Shown here piece after piece: positions 10,188 through 22,300 of a DNA stretch of 64,000 nucleotides. The notes below the pieces were generated by a model. The model worked only from the letters and a program-made list of their open reading frames with translations, ran no database searches and was not told the DNA's origin. This stretch comes from Cercospora beticola. Taxonomy: Eukaryota > Ascomycota > Dothideomycetes > Mycosphaerellales > Mycosphaerellaceae. The DNA lies in the NCBI RefSeq assembly GCF_033473495.1, contig NC_088937.1, positions 806,001 to 870,000 on the forward strand, in the 5' to 3' direction. A program made the translations under genes and the position numbers. How positions within the stretch are numbered: the first letter of the stretch is position 1; the number at the start of each line of letters is the position of its first letter.

Positions 10188-11825
10188 TTTGAGGTATTCG
10201 CTATTGTCCTGGACCAGTGTGAAGTCGATCGCGCGTGGCTAGAGACACGAGCAGGCGGATGCCTGTGTGGAGCAGTTGATGCAGTGCAGAAGTGGCTGAT
10301 GGATTCGAAACGAGGCTGACGCGGCTCTTGTACTCACATGAAGAAGCTGTTTGCGTAGTAGAATGTGACCTTCCAATTCGTCATTGCGGAGAAATGCTTC
10401 TTGCTGGCAGCGGTTCGTTTGGAAAACCTGGATTGACAGCAATCCCGCACGTGGATCCGACAGCAAAACAAGGTAGCCGCGATCGATCGCCATGACGTAC
10501 ACGTATCTGCGAACGCGACGTCGTGCACTTTGCGCAAATGAGAACGCAACATGTACTCCGGTATTGCAGGATACCCGCATATGAATACAGAAGATCGGCT
10601 CATGAGAGACATCGGTGTGAGGTGGCAGAAACGCAGACAATCGGTTTGAGTTTGATGCCCAGATACTAGATCGTTGCTTGTGCTGCTTGGCATGAGGCTG
10701 GTGAGGCTGATTGAGGCTGAAGTGAAGACCAGGATTAGCGTCCATAGGATGGCAACAGTTGCGATATTGCAGGACCTCTGCAGAACGCCTTCCATTATTG
10801 CGGCGACATCCACCATTCGAAGGTGCCGGCATCGAAGTCGCATTGTGACCGAGGACGTGTCGCACGAGCTCATCATTGCTTGTTGGTCATCAACGCCGAG
10901 GATGTCATCTCCAGTACAAAGACGCTGTCGAAGACCTCCTACCTGGCAGACCGGACCCATATGTAGGCAATATACAGGCCTGATGGCAAACGTGAGTGTT
11001 GCTGCCTTGACTCAGCGATCCAGATTCGGCGACCTAGCAGCGTATCTCTACGCACGGTGAGACCTTGTCTGACGAGATTAGAGAACCGAAGCCGTAATAA
11101 ACCAAACGAATCTTGCACAGGTTCATAGTCTTCCAGACTCTTTCTGCAACATTGTCCTCGAGAGCTGCTAGTTCGACCTCGAGGGTGACTTTGCGCAGAT
11201 TCTATTGGGGTCCTGGCTGAATGGGATCATGGGCCGCTGGCTCCTTTGGACACGAGCGGCGTAAAATCATCGTCTCTTACTAGGCTTCTTCATAGCGTGT
11301 CGACGCTGGCAGTGGTGCGCATGGACTGCAACATAACTGCACGACTATTGCTTCGCTGCTTCCTGTCGGTCATGTCCTAGTAAACTTGACCGCACACAGC
11401 ATGATCTTGACAAGAGCCGAGGCAGACAAGAGCAGCATCGTTGGCTTGGGCACGATGCCTCGTGATGCAAGTACGGGTCTTCGTTGTTGTTCTGATGTGC
11501 TTCTGTGAGTGTTAGAAATCAGCAATGGTCGGCGACCTTGCGTCACGGCGCAAAGGCGAAGTCTAAACTGGCGCGTTCTTCCTATCCACCATCCTTCTTG
11601 GTCTCTTCTACCTCAAACAGCCAGCTGTCCTCATCACAGTAGGCTTGAGGATTATGTGAACGTCGCTGCCTGATTGCTGCGGCGGGCAATAGCGCTGACA
11701 GCTAAGTTCATGTCAAGGGGAAGGAAGTCGTTCGTCTTGTCTTGCTTCCGACTCCACCTTACTTCACCTCATCTCCATCACCACTGACAGCAGGCATCCT
11801 CTCCCCACACACACCACGACGCATC
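10188..11825. other. 1.6-kb gene-free stretch
   Basis: It lies between the divergent PAP2 and MAPR genes. Two overlapping minus-strand frames of ~208 codons (within 10239-10960) exist, but in different frames, without family resemblance or splice logic. I judge them chance frames. It probably holds both promoters. Confidence 0.5.
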
Positions 11826-12694
11826 ATGTCTGACAGCAGCTCTTCCGACGAGGCGCCAGCGAGACGAATTGAGAAGCCATCGAAGCCGAAAGTCGAATTC
11901 GAGGATCCAGACGCGCATCCTGGCATCACCTTGGTAGACGGCCTGCGCATAGTTTTCGGCCTGCTCCTCCTCAGCGGATTGCTGAGCTATTTCATTACCG
12001 GCGACAGCGTATTCTGGGGCTACAACGCATGGTGGACCAAACCAAAGGCCCTCGTGGCCAAACTGGTAAGCGCATACCCGCAGCATAGGAAGAGCAATGA
12101 CTGATGTCTGCACAGCGCGGCCCTGTTGTCCTCACTGACGCACAGCTCTTGCACTATAATGGCGAAGACGAGTCTCTCCCGATATACCTCGCCCTCAATG
12201 GCACAATATACGACGTAACCTCCAACCCGCGTATATACGGTCCAGGCGGCATGTATGCCGTCTTCTCAGGCAGAGACGCTGCCCGTGGCTTCGTCACAGG
12301 CTGTTTCGCCGAAGACAACCATCCTGATCTCCGAGGCGTAGAATGGCAATTCGTACCAAAAGACGTACCCACTTATGAGGAGAAGAGTGATGAGGAATTG
12401 ACAGGGCAAATGAGATTATACCGAAAAGAGTCGATTGAGAAAGGCTTTAAAGAGATCAAGGGCACAATTGAGCATTGGCAGAAGGTCTTCAGAGGCGAAA
12501 CGGGCAAAGATTATTTCGAAATTGGATATATTTCTGGACGTAAGCCGGAATCTGGACCCGTGAAGCCATTGTGCCAGAATGCGGAGAAGAAGAGACCAAA
12601 GGAAGGACTGGAGAAGTGGATACAGAAGAGGAGACTGGACAAAGCAAAGGCAGAGAAAGAAGAGAAGGGGAAAACCACGAAGGACGAGATATGA
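11826..12694 (+). CDS. MAPR-type cytochrome b5-like heme-binding membrane protein
   Basis: Two exons: 11826-12065 and 12116-12694, joined in phase 0 over a 50-nt intron (GTAAGC...CACAG); 272 residues. An acidic/Ser N-terminus is followed by one membrane span near residues 38-58 (GLRIVFGLLLLSGLLSYFI). The cytochrome b5-like fold runs from ~82 to ~185 with the MAPR hallmarks LALNGTIYDVT and YGPGGMYAVFSGRDAARGF; the Tyr of YGP is the expected axial heme ligand. The C-terminus is a long Lys/Glu-rich helix. Family role: membrane-associated progesterone-receptor/Dap1-type proteins that bind heme and support cytochrome P450 enzymes of sterol synthesis. Longer than yeast Dap1 because of the charged tail. 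Confidence 0.85.
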
Positions 12695-12710
12695 GAGGAC
12701 TTGTCCAAAT

Positions 12711-13240
12711 TGGCTCTCGTGGACACCTACCTCTGGATCCTCAGCATTTGTCTGCCAGTTGTCAGCGACCCATTCGGCCCTGCTGAGCTAGTGTCAGTGA
12801 TCGCAGAACACCGCGTGGAGATGATAACCTTGGACAGCAGATCCATACGACTCTTGTGGTCACCTTGTTTTGGATCCTCAGTATTATCTGCCACATTGTC
12901 AGCGATTGCTCCGGCCCTGCTGAGCTGGTGTCAGTGATCGCAAAAAGCACCGCGTGGAGGCGATACTATTGGACAAAAGCGACATGCGACTCTTGTGATC
13001 ACCTTGTCCTGGATCCTCAGTATCATCTGCTACATTGTCAGCGGTTCCTCTGGCCGTGCTGAGCTAGTGCTAGTGATCGCAATAGACACCGCGTGAGGAC
13101 GATAACATTGGACAAGAGCCCCGGACAATACTCGTGGTTATCCATCTCTGGATCTTCAGCATTTGTCTGCCAATTGCCGGCGATCTATTCGCCCCTGCTG
13201 AGCTATTGTCAGTGATCGCAAAGAACACCACGTCAAGCTG
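12711..13240. repeat. Four-copy ~139-bp tandem repeat
   Basis: The landmark GGATC(C/T)TCAG recurs at 12735, 12872, 13011 and 13150 (spacings 137, 139 and 139 bp). Each is followed at a fixed distance by a TGCTGAGCT block and a GTGATCGCA block, then by CACCGCGTG-like sequence. Copies differ by scattered substitutions, so the array is not recent. The period is not a multiple of three, so it is not a protein repeat. It starts ~15 bp after the MAPR stop codon and so may be in that gene's 3' UTR. Confidence 0.85.
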
Positions 13241-13574
13241 CATTTCTCACCAAGCCCTTCCGCTGAATAGCACCATTGTTCATCTGTCACAATGTCAGCT
13301 TTGTTGACGCCATGAACAGCAATACAGCGGAGTGTTCTGGAAGCAGCTCGTCAAAGCGAAGCATTTGTGTGTTTATCTAACACAGCAAAGTGCTGGTATC
13401 ACGCGGTGATGAGCTTCACACCGCAAATCATCGCCCCTTCTCCGCTTTTATGCCAATTCCACCCAGATACACACCTCCAGCATCGAGCGCACTGCGTGCC
13501 AGGCCTTCCTTGGAAGTAAAGCGTTGATCCTTCTTCCTCCGCCGCTTTTATCCTCCGCGCTCTCCTCCAGGACT
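13241..13574. other. Intergenic, nothing recognised
   Basis: Between the tandem repeat and the stop codon of the DUF7730-like gene. No open frame of note. Confidence 0.4.
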
Positions 13575-14401
13575 CTACAGAATTTCCTCCCGAAACTCGT
13601 CCGCAGTGTAGCGATCAGCTTCTGAGTCGTCTAGATCGCCACTAAAGACCGGGAAGAAACAGTATTTGTCATTGGTAGTGAACAAAACCTCCTCCAAACT
13701 CGGCAGTTCAGCCATATTCTCCAGACCGTGAAACTCATCGTACGGCGTCCCACCGACGAGGATGAGACGGAGACGCTCGACACGCTGAAGGCCGTGGATG
13801 TCCTCCAATTCGAACGAATTGATTCCCCAGGCCAAGTCACCGCGGCCAATCACAGTCATATGCTCGATAGAGGCCTTTTGCGTATCTTCCAGGCCCTTCA
13901 TGAAGGGTGTGAAAGCCGGGGTCTCGATCAAGAAGTCATTGGTACTGTAGGGGAGTAGTGCAGTATCGGCGTAGATCTGGTGGCAGGTGCGGAGGAGGGA
14001 GAGGTCCAATGAAGTGAAGCGGTCGCGGCCACAGGCCGCGCAGGGAGCCTCCGTGCCAACGTTTCGTAGCTCCTCCGACTGGACCACCGAGAGATTTGAT
14101 CCACACGAGTGGGTGCAAAAGCCTTGTCGACGAGTATTTTCGTCTTGGACGCAATCGATATAGACGTGGACCTTGTGGCCACCAAGAACGTAGCCGTAGA
14201 TCTGGTTGCGGATCTCTGGTGCGAGTGACAGCAGGCGGGAGTCCTGCTTGACCTCAGATCTAGGGAGTTCAGCGGTTGGTAGCGCGTTAGGAGAGGCGTT
14301 TGAGTAACGTACGCTTTGGCACGCTCATCGCCAGAGGCTCCTGGCTTGGACGAGCCCTTGGGGCTGGACTTGCGCTTGATGCATTGAGGCTTACGGGCCA
14401 T
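13575..14401 (-). CDS. DUF7730/F-box-like fungal protein
   Basis: Two exons on the minus strand: 14401-14313 and 14259-13575, joined in phase 2 across a 53-nt intron (GTACGT...CTAG); 257 residues. Exon 1 is basic (MARKPQCIKRKSSPKGSSK), a possible nuclear signal. Exon 2 opens with DSRLLSLAPEIRNQIYGYVLGG and later has LDLSLLRTCHQIYADTALLPY. These are the paired signatures of the large fungal family annotated DUF7730, usually described as F-box-like with Leu-rich content. Two CxxC-like pairs (HSC, CAAC) fall between them. Function unknown; a substrate-adaptor role is only an inference. The splice join restores both signatures in one frame, so the model is good. Confidence 0.75.
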
Positions 14402-15636
14402 TTTTGATGGTCGGTGGGCTGCGAATTGATGTGTGTGGAAATGAAAAGGGAGGATCAGGGCACAGTGCTGACGAAATTCCGGCCAGTGGGCTACACGGAA
14501 GCGGAACAGAGGGTTCCTCGGCGGCAGCACAGACGTGAGAGGTCAGGCAACGAGCTTCGCTTCCTCAATGGAAAGGCAGCAGCTATCATGATGGCGTATC
14601 CTGAGAGACACCGTGCTCGACATGCATATCCTTCTCCGGGGTGCAACGGTCTCGATCCCCACGTCCGCTCCATCGACGACGGCTCGGACTGACTGCAACG
14701 CGGATTCGGCAGAGATGCAACACCGACGCCGCCGGCCCCGAGAAGCAGCGCACCGTACAATGGTGGAGACGGACGCAATGGACTGTCAGTTCACAAGGAC
14801 CGACAGGGCACGAGAAACATCCAGTCGGGGGCAATCACTATGGGAACACCGGACTGGGTAGACAGCGTGGGAGAGGAACAGATCGACTGGTACGAGTCTC
14901 GGGGATGGCAGAAGTCTGCTTGCAACATGGCCGCTGTCCAACACAGCCTTGACGAAGCTGGAGGGAATGACAGGGTACTCGAAACGGGTGGCATAAGGCC
15001 GTCACAACTATCAGCTCCCGAATATGTCCTGGCATATGGCAGCTTCTAGTCCGACAAGTACACTGCCGTCTAGTGCGTTCGCGTGTTATCAAGAGACCGT
15101 ATGGTTTCAGGACCAGTCGTCACGCCCTCGTTTCTTGATGCCTCCAACACCTCTACTGAGCTCGAGCGACCTTACAAACCCCGTCATGGATCTGAGATTT
15201 ACTGTTGAGCTATAGAACTGTGGACTTTTGGCAATTGGAGCATTAGGTGAGTGCTGGGTCCGGGAAAGAAGTATCCATATTGGTGTATGAGCTGATGAGG
15301 AACAAAAGATTTAGGCACACAACACTCCTGAATTCTAGTGGAATATGAACAGGGTATTTTGGAAAACCACTTTGGCTCTATCTGTACACTTAATCATGAT
15401 TCCATGCTATTGGACCTACCCCGCTCGCCGAAGGACAAGCAGCCAAGCTTAGAAGGAACCTGCTGTTTCTGCTTAAAGTTCCACAGAACAAAGCAGAAAC
15501 TGCGCAATCTGGTACCGCGTTCAAAGCCGAAGCCTGGTATTTCGGGTCAGGGGAGATTATAGAATTGCCAGCTACACTCAAGGAATACTACAGCAGCAAC
15601 GCACCGCAAAGTCCCATTCTCAAGAAAGGAACAACC
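14402..15636. other. 1.2-kb intergenic stretch, nothing recognised
   Basis: It separates the DUF7730-like gene (minus) from the first deaminase (plus). Only short overlapping frames on both strands; none has a start, composition or family match I can defend. Confidence 0.45.
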
Positions 15637-16179
15637 ATGCAATCATCGAAAGTAATCGCTCCAGGCGACCACGAAGTCTTCATGAACTACGCTCTAGAAA
15701 TCGCACTTTCCTCCCCATCAGACCCCACAAATACCCACCGCATCGCCGCCCTCCTCACAAACGCCACGACAGGCCAAATTCTCTCCACAGGCTACTCCCA
15801 CGAATTCCCAGGCGATCTCTCCCCATCAGATATGGGTTCCACACACGCCGAACAAGTCTGTTTCATGAAAATCGCTCAGAAACATGATCTTCCAATTGCT
15901 CAGGCTGAATTACATATCGAAGCTTTCCTGCCTGAGGAAGGTTGTGTGTTGTATACGACCATGGAACCTTGTAGTCGGAGATCGAAGGAGGGATGGAGGA
16001 GTTGTTGCGAGAGAATTTTGGCGTTGAAGGGGAAAGTGAAGTGTGTGGTTGTGGGGATGGGGCATGCGGGGATTGAGGGCAATGAGGCGGAGAGGGTTTT
16101 GAGGGAGGGTGGAGTGGGGTTTGTGAGGATGGGGGAGGAGATGGGGAGGAGGTGCGAAGAGGTTGCTGGCAGTAGCTGA
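15637..16179 (+). CDS. RIB2/RibD-type pyrimidine deaminase paralogue A
   Basis: Single exon, 180 residues. The ATG at 15637 was chosen over the upstream open frame because it has a strong ACAACCATG context and aligns with the start of its paralogue at 25615. Zinc signatures of the cytidine-deaminase fold: STHAEQ (His ligand, Glu proton shuttle) and YTTMEPC...SCCERI (Cys ligands). Family knowledge: the C-terminal part of fungal Rib2 and bacterial RibD, which deaminates the riboflavin precursor 2,5-diamino-6-ribosylamino-pyrimidinone phosphate. This copy diverges between the Cys ligands (RRSKEGWRS instead of the usual RLSGN type, one residue longer). It also has a weaker beta-strand where the usual FCVGA sits, so its substrate may differ. 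The codon 3' end is unusually G-rich. Confidence 0.75.
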   Translation: MQSSKVIAPGDHEVFMNYALEIALSSPSDPTNTHRIAALLTNATTGQILSTGYSHEFPGDLSPSDMGSTHAEQVCFMKIAQKHDLPIAQAELHIEAFLPEEGCVLYTTMEPCSRRSKEGWRSCCERILALKGKVKCVVVGMGHAGIEGNEAERVLREGGVGFVRMGEEMGRRCEEVAGSS

Positions 16180-16983
16180 GGCAAAGGAAATATCATACTG
16201 GCTGGGTAGGAGTAGACGTGAGAGATGCTCGATTGAAGCTATTATGTGGATATGGTCTTGATTGAATTTGGACCAGAAGGGATCTCTATGCTAGTGGGGA
16301 GTCGGCTATGAAGTGCGACAACTTTCGATGGTATTTGAATGTACTGCCATTTTGTGTTCTCTTCGACTGTGAGAGCATATTTGCGCCTGAGGCACCAAAT
16401 CACGGCCAAGCGCGTCTCACCTCGCCGAATCTACTTTCTCGTGAGGCATTCACGAACATGTCACTCATCCGACGAGAGCTTCACGCCCTGTGATCTCCAG
16501 CGTACTATCATCTCTCGCCGGTCACTCAAGCTTGCGAGCGCTGTCGGTCATGCGGTCCAGATTAAGAAGGTGGCGGCTTGCGCAGCCACATCCGCTGTTG
16601 CATCCCAGCACAGCCTTGCCAACAAGACTGTGTGTGTTTGAACTCGTGGGATACTGACTTTGTCTCCATCTTTCCGTACACTACCCAGTGCTCGGAGTTT
16701 CAGCCTGATGAGGAGATTACAGTCGAAATCTGACGGCACTCAAAGAAGCTGTACGCTGTGTCGCGCTCAAGACACCCATCTGTCTTTACGGCCACCGATC
16801 TCCTCCCCTCTCAGCCACGGCCCAAGATCTGACTTGCAATTGCAAGCGCTGAGATTCTTGGCCGTTTCAACAGAGCGTTTCGAACATTCGCCTTGTTGGA
16901 GTGTTGCCGCAATTGCGCATTGATCGCGCGTAACTCGGGGCTTGATAAGAATACCAGGCAACCACTAAACGTTCGACACTTAT
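16180..16983. other. Intergenic, nothing recognised
   Basis: Between deaminase A and the HET-domain gene. No supported frame. Confidence 0.4.
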
Positions 16984-18822
16984 ATGGCACAAACACGAGC
17001 TCAAGCAGGACCTGAGCGAGGATGGGGCGAGATGCGGGATGAAATTGTTGCACGCCCCAAGGACCCGAGCGTCTTAGCTGGGGTACCTCTCCGCGATCCC
17101 TCAGCATCTTTGTACAACCCACTCCCTACTGAGGAACATATCAGAGTCTTGATAATCCAGCCAGCTTTGGGACTAGAAGATCCGATCAAGTGTGACCTCA
17201 CAGTTGTTCTTCGTACGCCAAGAGCCCGGTACAAAGCCCTGTCCTACAGCTGGGCAATGGGAAATGGCGACTGTTCTCTCAGTCGTGTCATTTCTGTCCA
17301 TAACTCAGACGTCGCGATCACGCAGAATCTCTTCGAGGGGCTGATACGCATTCGGAGAAAGCGCGGCGTTGTTCGCATCTGGGTCGATGCCCTTTGCATT
17401 GATCAAAATGATATTCAAGAAAAAGGTTCGCAGGTGGCGCAGATGTATCAGATCTATCAAAATGCAGAGGAGACGTTGGTGTGGCTCGGGGAAGATCCGC
17501 TCAACGACGGCTCTCCGGTTGAAGATAACGATGCTGTACTTCGCGCAATCGGCCGTCTGCAAGACATTCGACAACCTCACGAAATCAGGACCTTCTTCAG
17601 TGGCGCAGAATCCTGCATCTGCCTACACCGAGATGTTACCCAGTGTGTATGTGGTGGTCCGCTGCCAGACCTCGTGGGGGACATGAAAGAAGCTTCAGTG
17701 AGGTGGCGTTCTATCCTAGCGACCATGCCTGATCTAGTACAATACACCGAGACTTTGCTTGAGACGTTCGATTCGTTCTTTGGGGGTCGCTACTGGACTC
17801 GGCGGTGGATTGTGCAGGAGTATACATCGAAACCGAAAACACTCTTTTGGGGGTGTCATCAGCAACCTGCGTTGACTGTTTCCGACCTGGACCGCTTAAG
17901 CATGATGGCTGGCAACTCAGAGGGCCGCGGCTTCGAACACATTGATCGTGTCGCATTCCTGACCGCTGTGGCTGACCGAGAACCCGGGAACAATTTGGTC
18001 ATGCACCTTCACGCATTTCGTAGCATGCAATGTTCGCACGATCACGACATTCTCTTCTCTCTCCTCAGCCTGTCAAACCCATTCGAGCTTGCTGTGGACT
18101 ACAATCGCACAATCGGCGAGCTGTATCGCGAATTCTCGTTGCGTGCCGTAGCAGACGGTTACTGGATCTTTATTCTTGGGAACAGTGGTCTCAGTGCATC
18201 GCGAAGAGCGATAGATGGGAGCGGTGGTCCAGGAAGTGGCAATTCACTACCTCAAGCATCAAATCTGGATTTACCCACTTGGGTAGCTGATCTGAAGGAC
18301 ATAGAATTTGCTGATTACGCTCGTGGTCCTTCTAACTGGATCACCGATCCACAATTTATCGAAGACAGATTGACTCTCCACGTTTTTTTCGTGGCTGTGA
18401 TTACCCACCGCGCCCATATGCAGGGTCAGAATGAGTGGGACACGGAGGGACCCCCAAAATGGACAGCCTCGGAGTGGCACACGGAGTGGAACGTAGGCCG
18501 GGTAGCCTGCACAGGCAATCAAGATATGCAGCACGGCGATCAGTCCCTGCTAAGGTCCGTAATTACAGTAAGCACAAGGGTCAATGATTCGTACAGCAGG
18601 CTAGATATCGAACCTGGCGATCTTCTGCTACTGCCAGACACCATTTATGACGAACGGGCACTTGAACAAGGACTTTTGGTTGTTAGGCCACGATCGACCT
18701 TCGCAAGAGACACTCGCCTAGTGGTTCAAAATGTTGGTGTTGCAAAGTTTACCTCGGTATCTATTATGGAGGCACAGAAATACCGAACTGAAGGTGCGAG
18801 GATAGAGCTAGAGATCATATAG
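16984..18822 (+). CDS. HET-domain (heterokaryon incompatibility) protein
   Basis: Single exon, 612 residues. The HET domain spans residues ~80-285, with its three conserved blocks visible: YKALSYSWAMG (83-93), IWVDALCIDQNDIQEK (132-147) and RYWTRRWIVQEY (269-280). Family knowledge: HET domains are TIR-like effector domains that trigger cell death when incompatible hyphae fuse, and are often paired with NLR-like sensors. The C-terminal ~300 residues carry the usual variable extension with no recognised domain. The gene runs tail-to-tail with the large NACHT gene, 478 bp apart, which suggests but does not prove a functional pairing. No stop or frameshift is seen, so it appears intact. Confidence 0.9.
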   Translation: MAQTRAQAGPERGWGEMRDEIVARPKDPSVLAGVPLRDPSASLYNPLPTEEHIRVLIIQPALGLEDPIKCDLTVVLRTPRARYKALSYSWAMGNGDCSLSRVISVHNSDVAITQNLFEGLIRIRRKRGVVRIWVDALCIDQNDIQEKGSQVAQMYQIYQNAEETLVWLGEDPLNDGSPVEDNDAVLRAIGRLQDIRQPHEIRTFFSGAESCICLHRDVTQCVCGGPLPDLVGDMKEASVRWRSILATMPDLVQYTETLLETFDSFFGGRYWTRRWIVQEYTSKPKTLFWGCHQQPALTVSDLDRLSMMAGNSEGRGFEHIDRVAFLTAVADREPGNNLVMHLHAFRSMQCSHDHDILFSLLSLSNPFELAVDYNRTIGELYREFSLRAVADGYWIFILGNSGLSASRRAIDGSGGPGSGNSLPQASNLDLPTWVADLKDIEFADYARGPSNWITDPQFIEDRLTLHVFFVAVITHRAHMQGQNEWDTEGPPKWTASEWHTEWNVGRVACTGNQDMQHGDQSLLRSVITVSTRVNDSYSRLDIEPGDLLLLPDTIYDERALEQGLLVVRPRSTFARDTRLVVQNVGVAKFTSVSIMEAQKYRTEGARIELEII

Positions 18823-19300
18823 TCACGATCGAAATGCAAGTGCTGGAGAAACCGCCACCACATTTCCATGAAAGTTATTGTCTCTCCATTCCTAGACTTC
18901 ATGTCCGAATCGATAGCTTGCTAGGCTCATGAAGAATAGGATGCGCACATGCAGTCTCGTAACACGTTCTCGACACGCCATTTGAACCAATTCGATGCTG
19001 TTCTGGGCGAGATTGTTGACTGAAAGTTTGCTGAGCAGAGGTGCCGTACCCGTCCCGCTGGGTCCTCTTCGCTCGTTGCATGCATACGACCATGTCACAG
19101 TTCTCACGACTGACCAAAATCTTGCTCTCGTCACTTGGATGCTAGAACGCTAAATTCGCGTACCATCGACCATTTCGCGATCAAGAAGGACAAAGGGGCT
19201 GGACTCTCGTCACACATTGAGCTAGTGTGGGTTGTTGTAGACCACTGTGTTGGAACTGGAAATCGAGACGAAGACCGTGCATCAATGCCCAACTATCGAA
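18823..19300. other. Convergent intergenic region between HET and NLR genes
   Basis: Presumed 3' UTRs and terminators of the two convergent genes. No frame supported. Confidence 0.4.
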
Positions 19301-22300
19301 CTAATCACCTTTGACAGTCATCGTAACCTCCTGCACGTACTCCAACCCACCACTAATCACAGCAACCTTGTCATTCCTAGCGAAAAGAACATTCCGCTTG
19401 ACAAGACCACAAAGTATCTCCCTCGTTCCCGAATACCATTCGTGCGGCACGAAAAAATGCCGATGATAATGGAAAGTGCCGCTAGGCTGAGTCCTCTTCA
19501 AATGCACCGAGCATACCCAAGACTGTTTGTCGAGGAAAACGAATCTGCCATTCTCCAGGAACCCTATGCCGTGGAAGACGAGCTTGGCGATATGTTGTAT
19601 GGGGTCGCGCTTCGTTGCCTCGATCTTCCGCGGTGTCTTCTGCTCCATAGGTGCGTCTGGCCCTTTCTGATGGTCTGCTGGAACATTGAAGCTTTCCACA
19701 TCAAGCAAGCAGACATCTTTAGTCCCAGCATTCCCGTCAAGTTGGCACAGCTCCAAGAGTATGGCTGGCGTTTGTTCCATCATGCAGACTCTTGCAGATT
19801 TTAGTTGTAAGCCATCTCCAACTGCAATTGGGATGCGCTTGATCTCTGACAGATCGCTCCAACTGTGGATAGACACATCAGTTGGCTCAACACGAAGTAC
19901 GTACATCGCAGAAGTTGGATGCTGAATCCATATCTGTGTAGTGGACGAGTGTCGCCGCGAACTCAATTCTTGCCCGTCACAGCTCCAGAGATGCGCAGAA
20001 TCGCTGGTAGATAAGATGAAAATGTCATTTGTTTCGCTCACAAGTAGCTGTGTAATAGCCTTGTTGCTACTCAATCGACCTTGAAAAATTTGCTGCTGGG
20101 CAATGAGACCGCCTTGCTGTGAGCGGGCTGTACTCCAGCCGAGAATTGCATTGGAGGCATCGACGCTCAAGCAAAGATTTATCCTCGACCACCAGTGGAG
20201 GGAATGCACGTTAGATTTATGTCGATAAAGTGTCGTCGCTTGGCATCCATCACGCAGACTGTACAGTGCGACGGCGCCATCACTCTGCCCACACAGAATA
20301 TGTTTATCGTCCGTGTGGTTTGCGATTACGCTGATCTTGATCTTGGGTTCTGCTATAGCCACAGTCACAGGTGGCTGGTTGCACGATGCGTCTCCACCAT
20401 GATCGTGAATCATGTCTTCCTGGCGTAGTCTTGGCGGACCCCAAATGTTGCAGATTGATCCTCGAATGTCGGCCAGCCTACAGCTATCGCGGGAGAATGC
20501 TAGTCCGGTGATGTATTGTTTGGAAGAGGTAACCCTGTAGATCAGCTGAAGCGTCTCGAAGTGGTACACGTCGATAGTCCCAGAACCAGCAGCGCCTGCT
20601 AGAAAGATCCCATTTGGGCTTGCTGCTAGCTTGGGGCATTCAGCACGGACGACTGTGAGCGTATCATCCTCGAACGGGTCTAAGATCGCCAACTCGCCAT
20701 CAAGGTAAGAAGCTGCTAGCAGTGGCCTGTCTGGATCTGTATTGAATACCATTGCGGTTATGTTGTGCTTGCTGACTTCGCCATTTGGCAGTCTCTTGCC
20801 ACAAGTACCATAGTACATGTCGTCTGAAATGCTCCATAGGATTATGGGATGCCCAGGAGAAGCAATGGCGATCATGTCATGAGCTGTAGATATTGAGACG
20901 GCGGATGGAGGTCGGAGAGGTCGCTTGTCGTGAACATCCGGGTCAGCATTCCAAGGTTGGTCTGGCAAGCGGCATGCGCCATCACTCAAATCCCATGATG
21001 CCAAAAAGCCCTTGTGATATGCAGCATAAAGTATATTGGATCCGTAGGCTAAGTCCAGACAACGACCAGGCATGGGCAGTACGTGTTGCACTTGGTCTTT
21101 AAATACATTCCAGATGCGAATGGAGCTATTACCGCATGAGGCTAAGAGTTCAGTTCCATATAGAAAGCGGATCATATTGAGCGCCTCTCCGTGATGGTAG
21201 ACTTTGTGCTCCTGGCCAGTTGTGGCACGATAGATGTGGATCACGCCATTGGGGCCGGCCACACTAACGGCGAAGAACTTGTTTCCAAAACAGACGCAAC
21301 TCGCGCGTGATCGGAGGTCTATACATGATAGACGATCGTCCCATTCGACATCCGGCGAACCAATAACAGCAAGTCCGCGCTCTTGCCTCACGAACCCTGC
21401 AATGCAGGAGTTCTTGGGGCAGAAAGGAGGCAAGATCGAGAATATCGCGGCTGGATTTGTTAGCAGTGCATCAGCGAATTTTGCTGACAACCTTGTGAGG
21501 TCCTTGGCCCAGCTTCTGATGCTCTGTAGCTCTCTTCCATGGGCCGGAGCAGTGGTCATGTGTTCCGTAACGAAATGATCCATATCGGCTGCAGCTGCCA
21601 CCAATGGCGCAATAGACGATGTATTGGCAATGCATTCGATCCACGAGAGTACATTGGTCTTCAGAAATATATCGAGCAGCAATATCAAATCTGCCGCGGT
21701 GAGATTCGCGAGCCTCAAATGATAAGAGAAGTTAAGAGCGGCATAGATCGAAAACGAGGTCCGCTTGCTGGGCGTCTTGTTAGAGTTAAATCTCTTCCTC
21801 GGTCGAGGCGCCTGCATATCGGGACCTGAGAGGCAGTTCAAGCACGCAGCTGCCATAATCGCATGTGCTGTCCCGGCCGAGATGGAGAAACCAGACGCCT
21901 CTACAGTATCGAGCAGGAACTCCCGAGCGGTCTCGTGTACTAGATTTACACGCCCAACCTTATCAATTGTCAAAAGCTGGCCGCCCACAGCCATGAGGCG
22001 AGCTTTCAAATTTGGGAAGCTCTTTCCGAGATGGTGCAGGAGTGCTCCGTCGAGCTCCTCTACTGAAAGTGGTCGGGGGGCACATGTAATCCAGGTCAGC
22101 ACTGCCCTCATGAATGTATGGTCGCGATCGGCTTGTGCGAGTGTCTTTAGTATCCTCTGGTAGAGAGCAGTCATGCCTCGCGGGACTTCTTCAAGGACCC
22201 GCTGAACTTCGGACTCGCTGTACGTGTTGACTAATTCTTGTAAGACGAGGGTAGTCCACAGGAAAGACCCCCTGGACTTGCTCAGGATCTGTTCAACCAA

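Noticed and set aside
10239..10960. Two ~208-codon minus-strand frames upstream of the PAP2 gene
   Set aside because: They overlap each other in different frames and neither resembles a protein family; most likely chance in a 1.6-kb gap.
12701..13062. Two overlapping plus frames with the recurrent GPAELVSVIA string
   Set aside because: The similarity comes from the 139-bp DNA repeat; the period breaks frame, so it is not a repeated protein.
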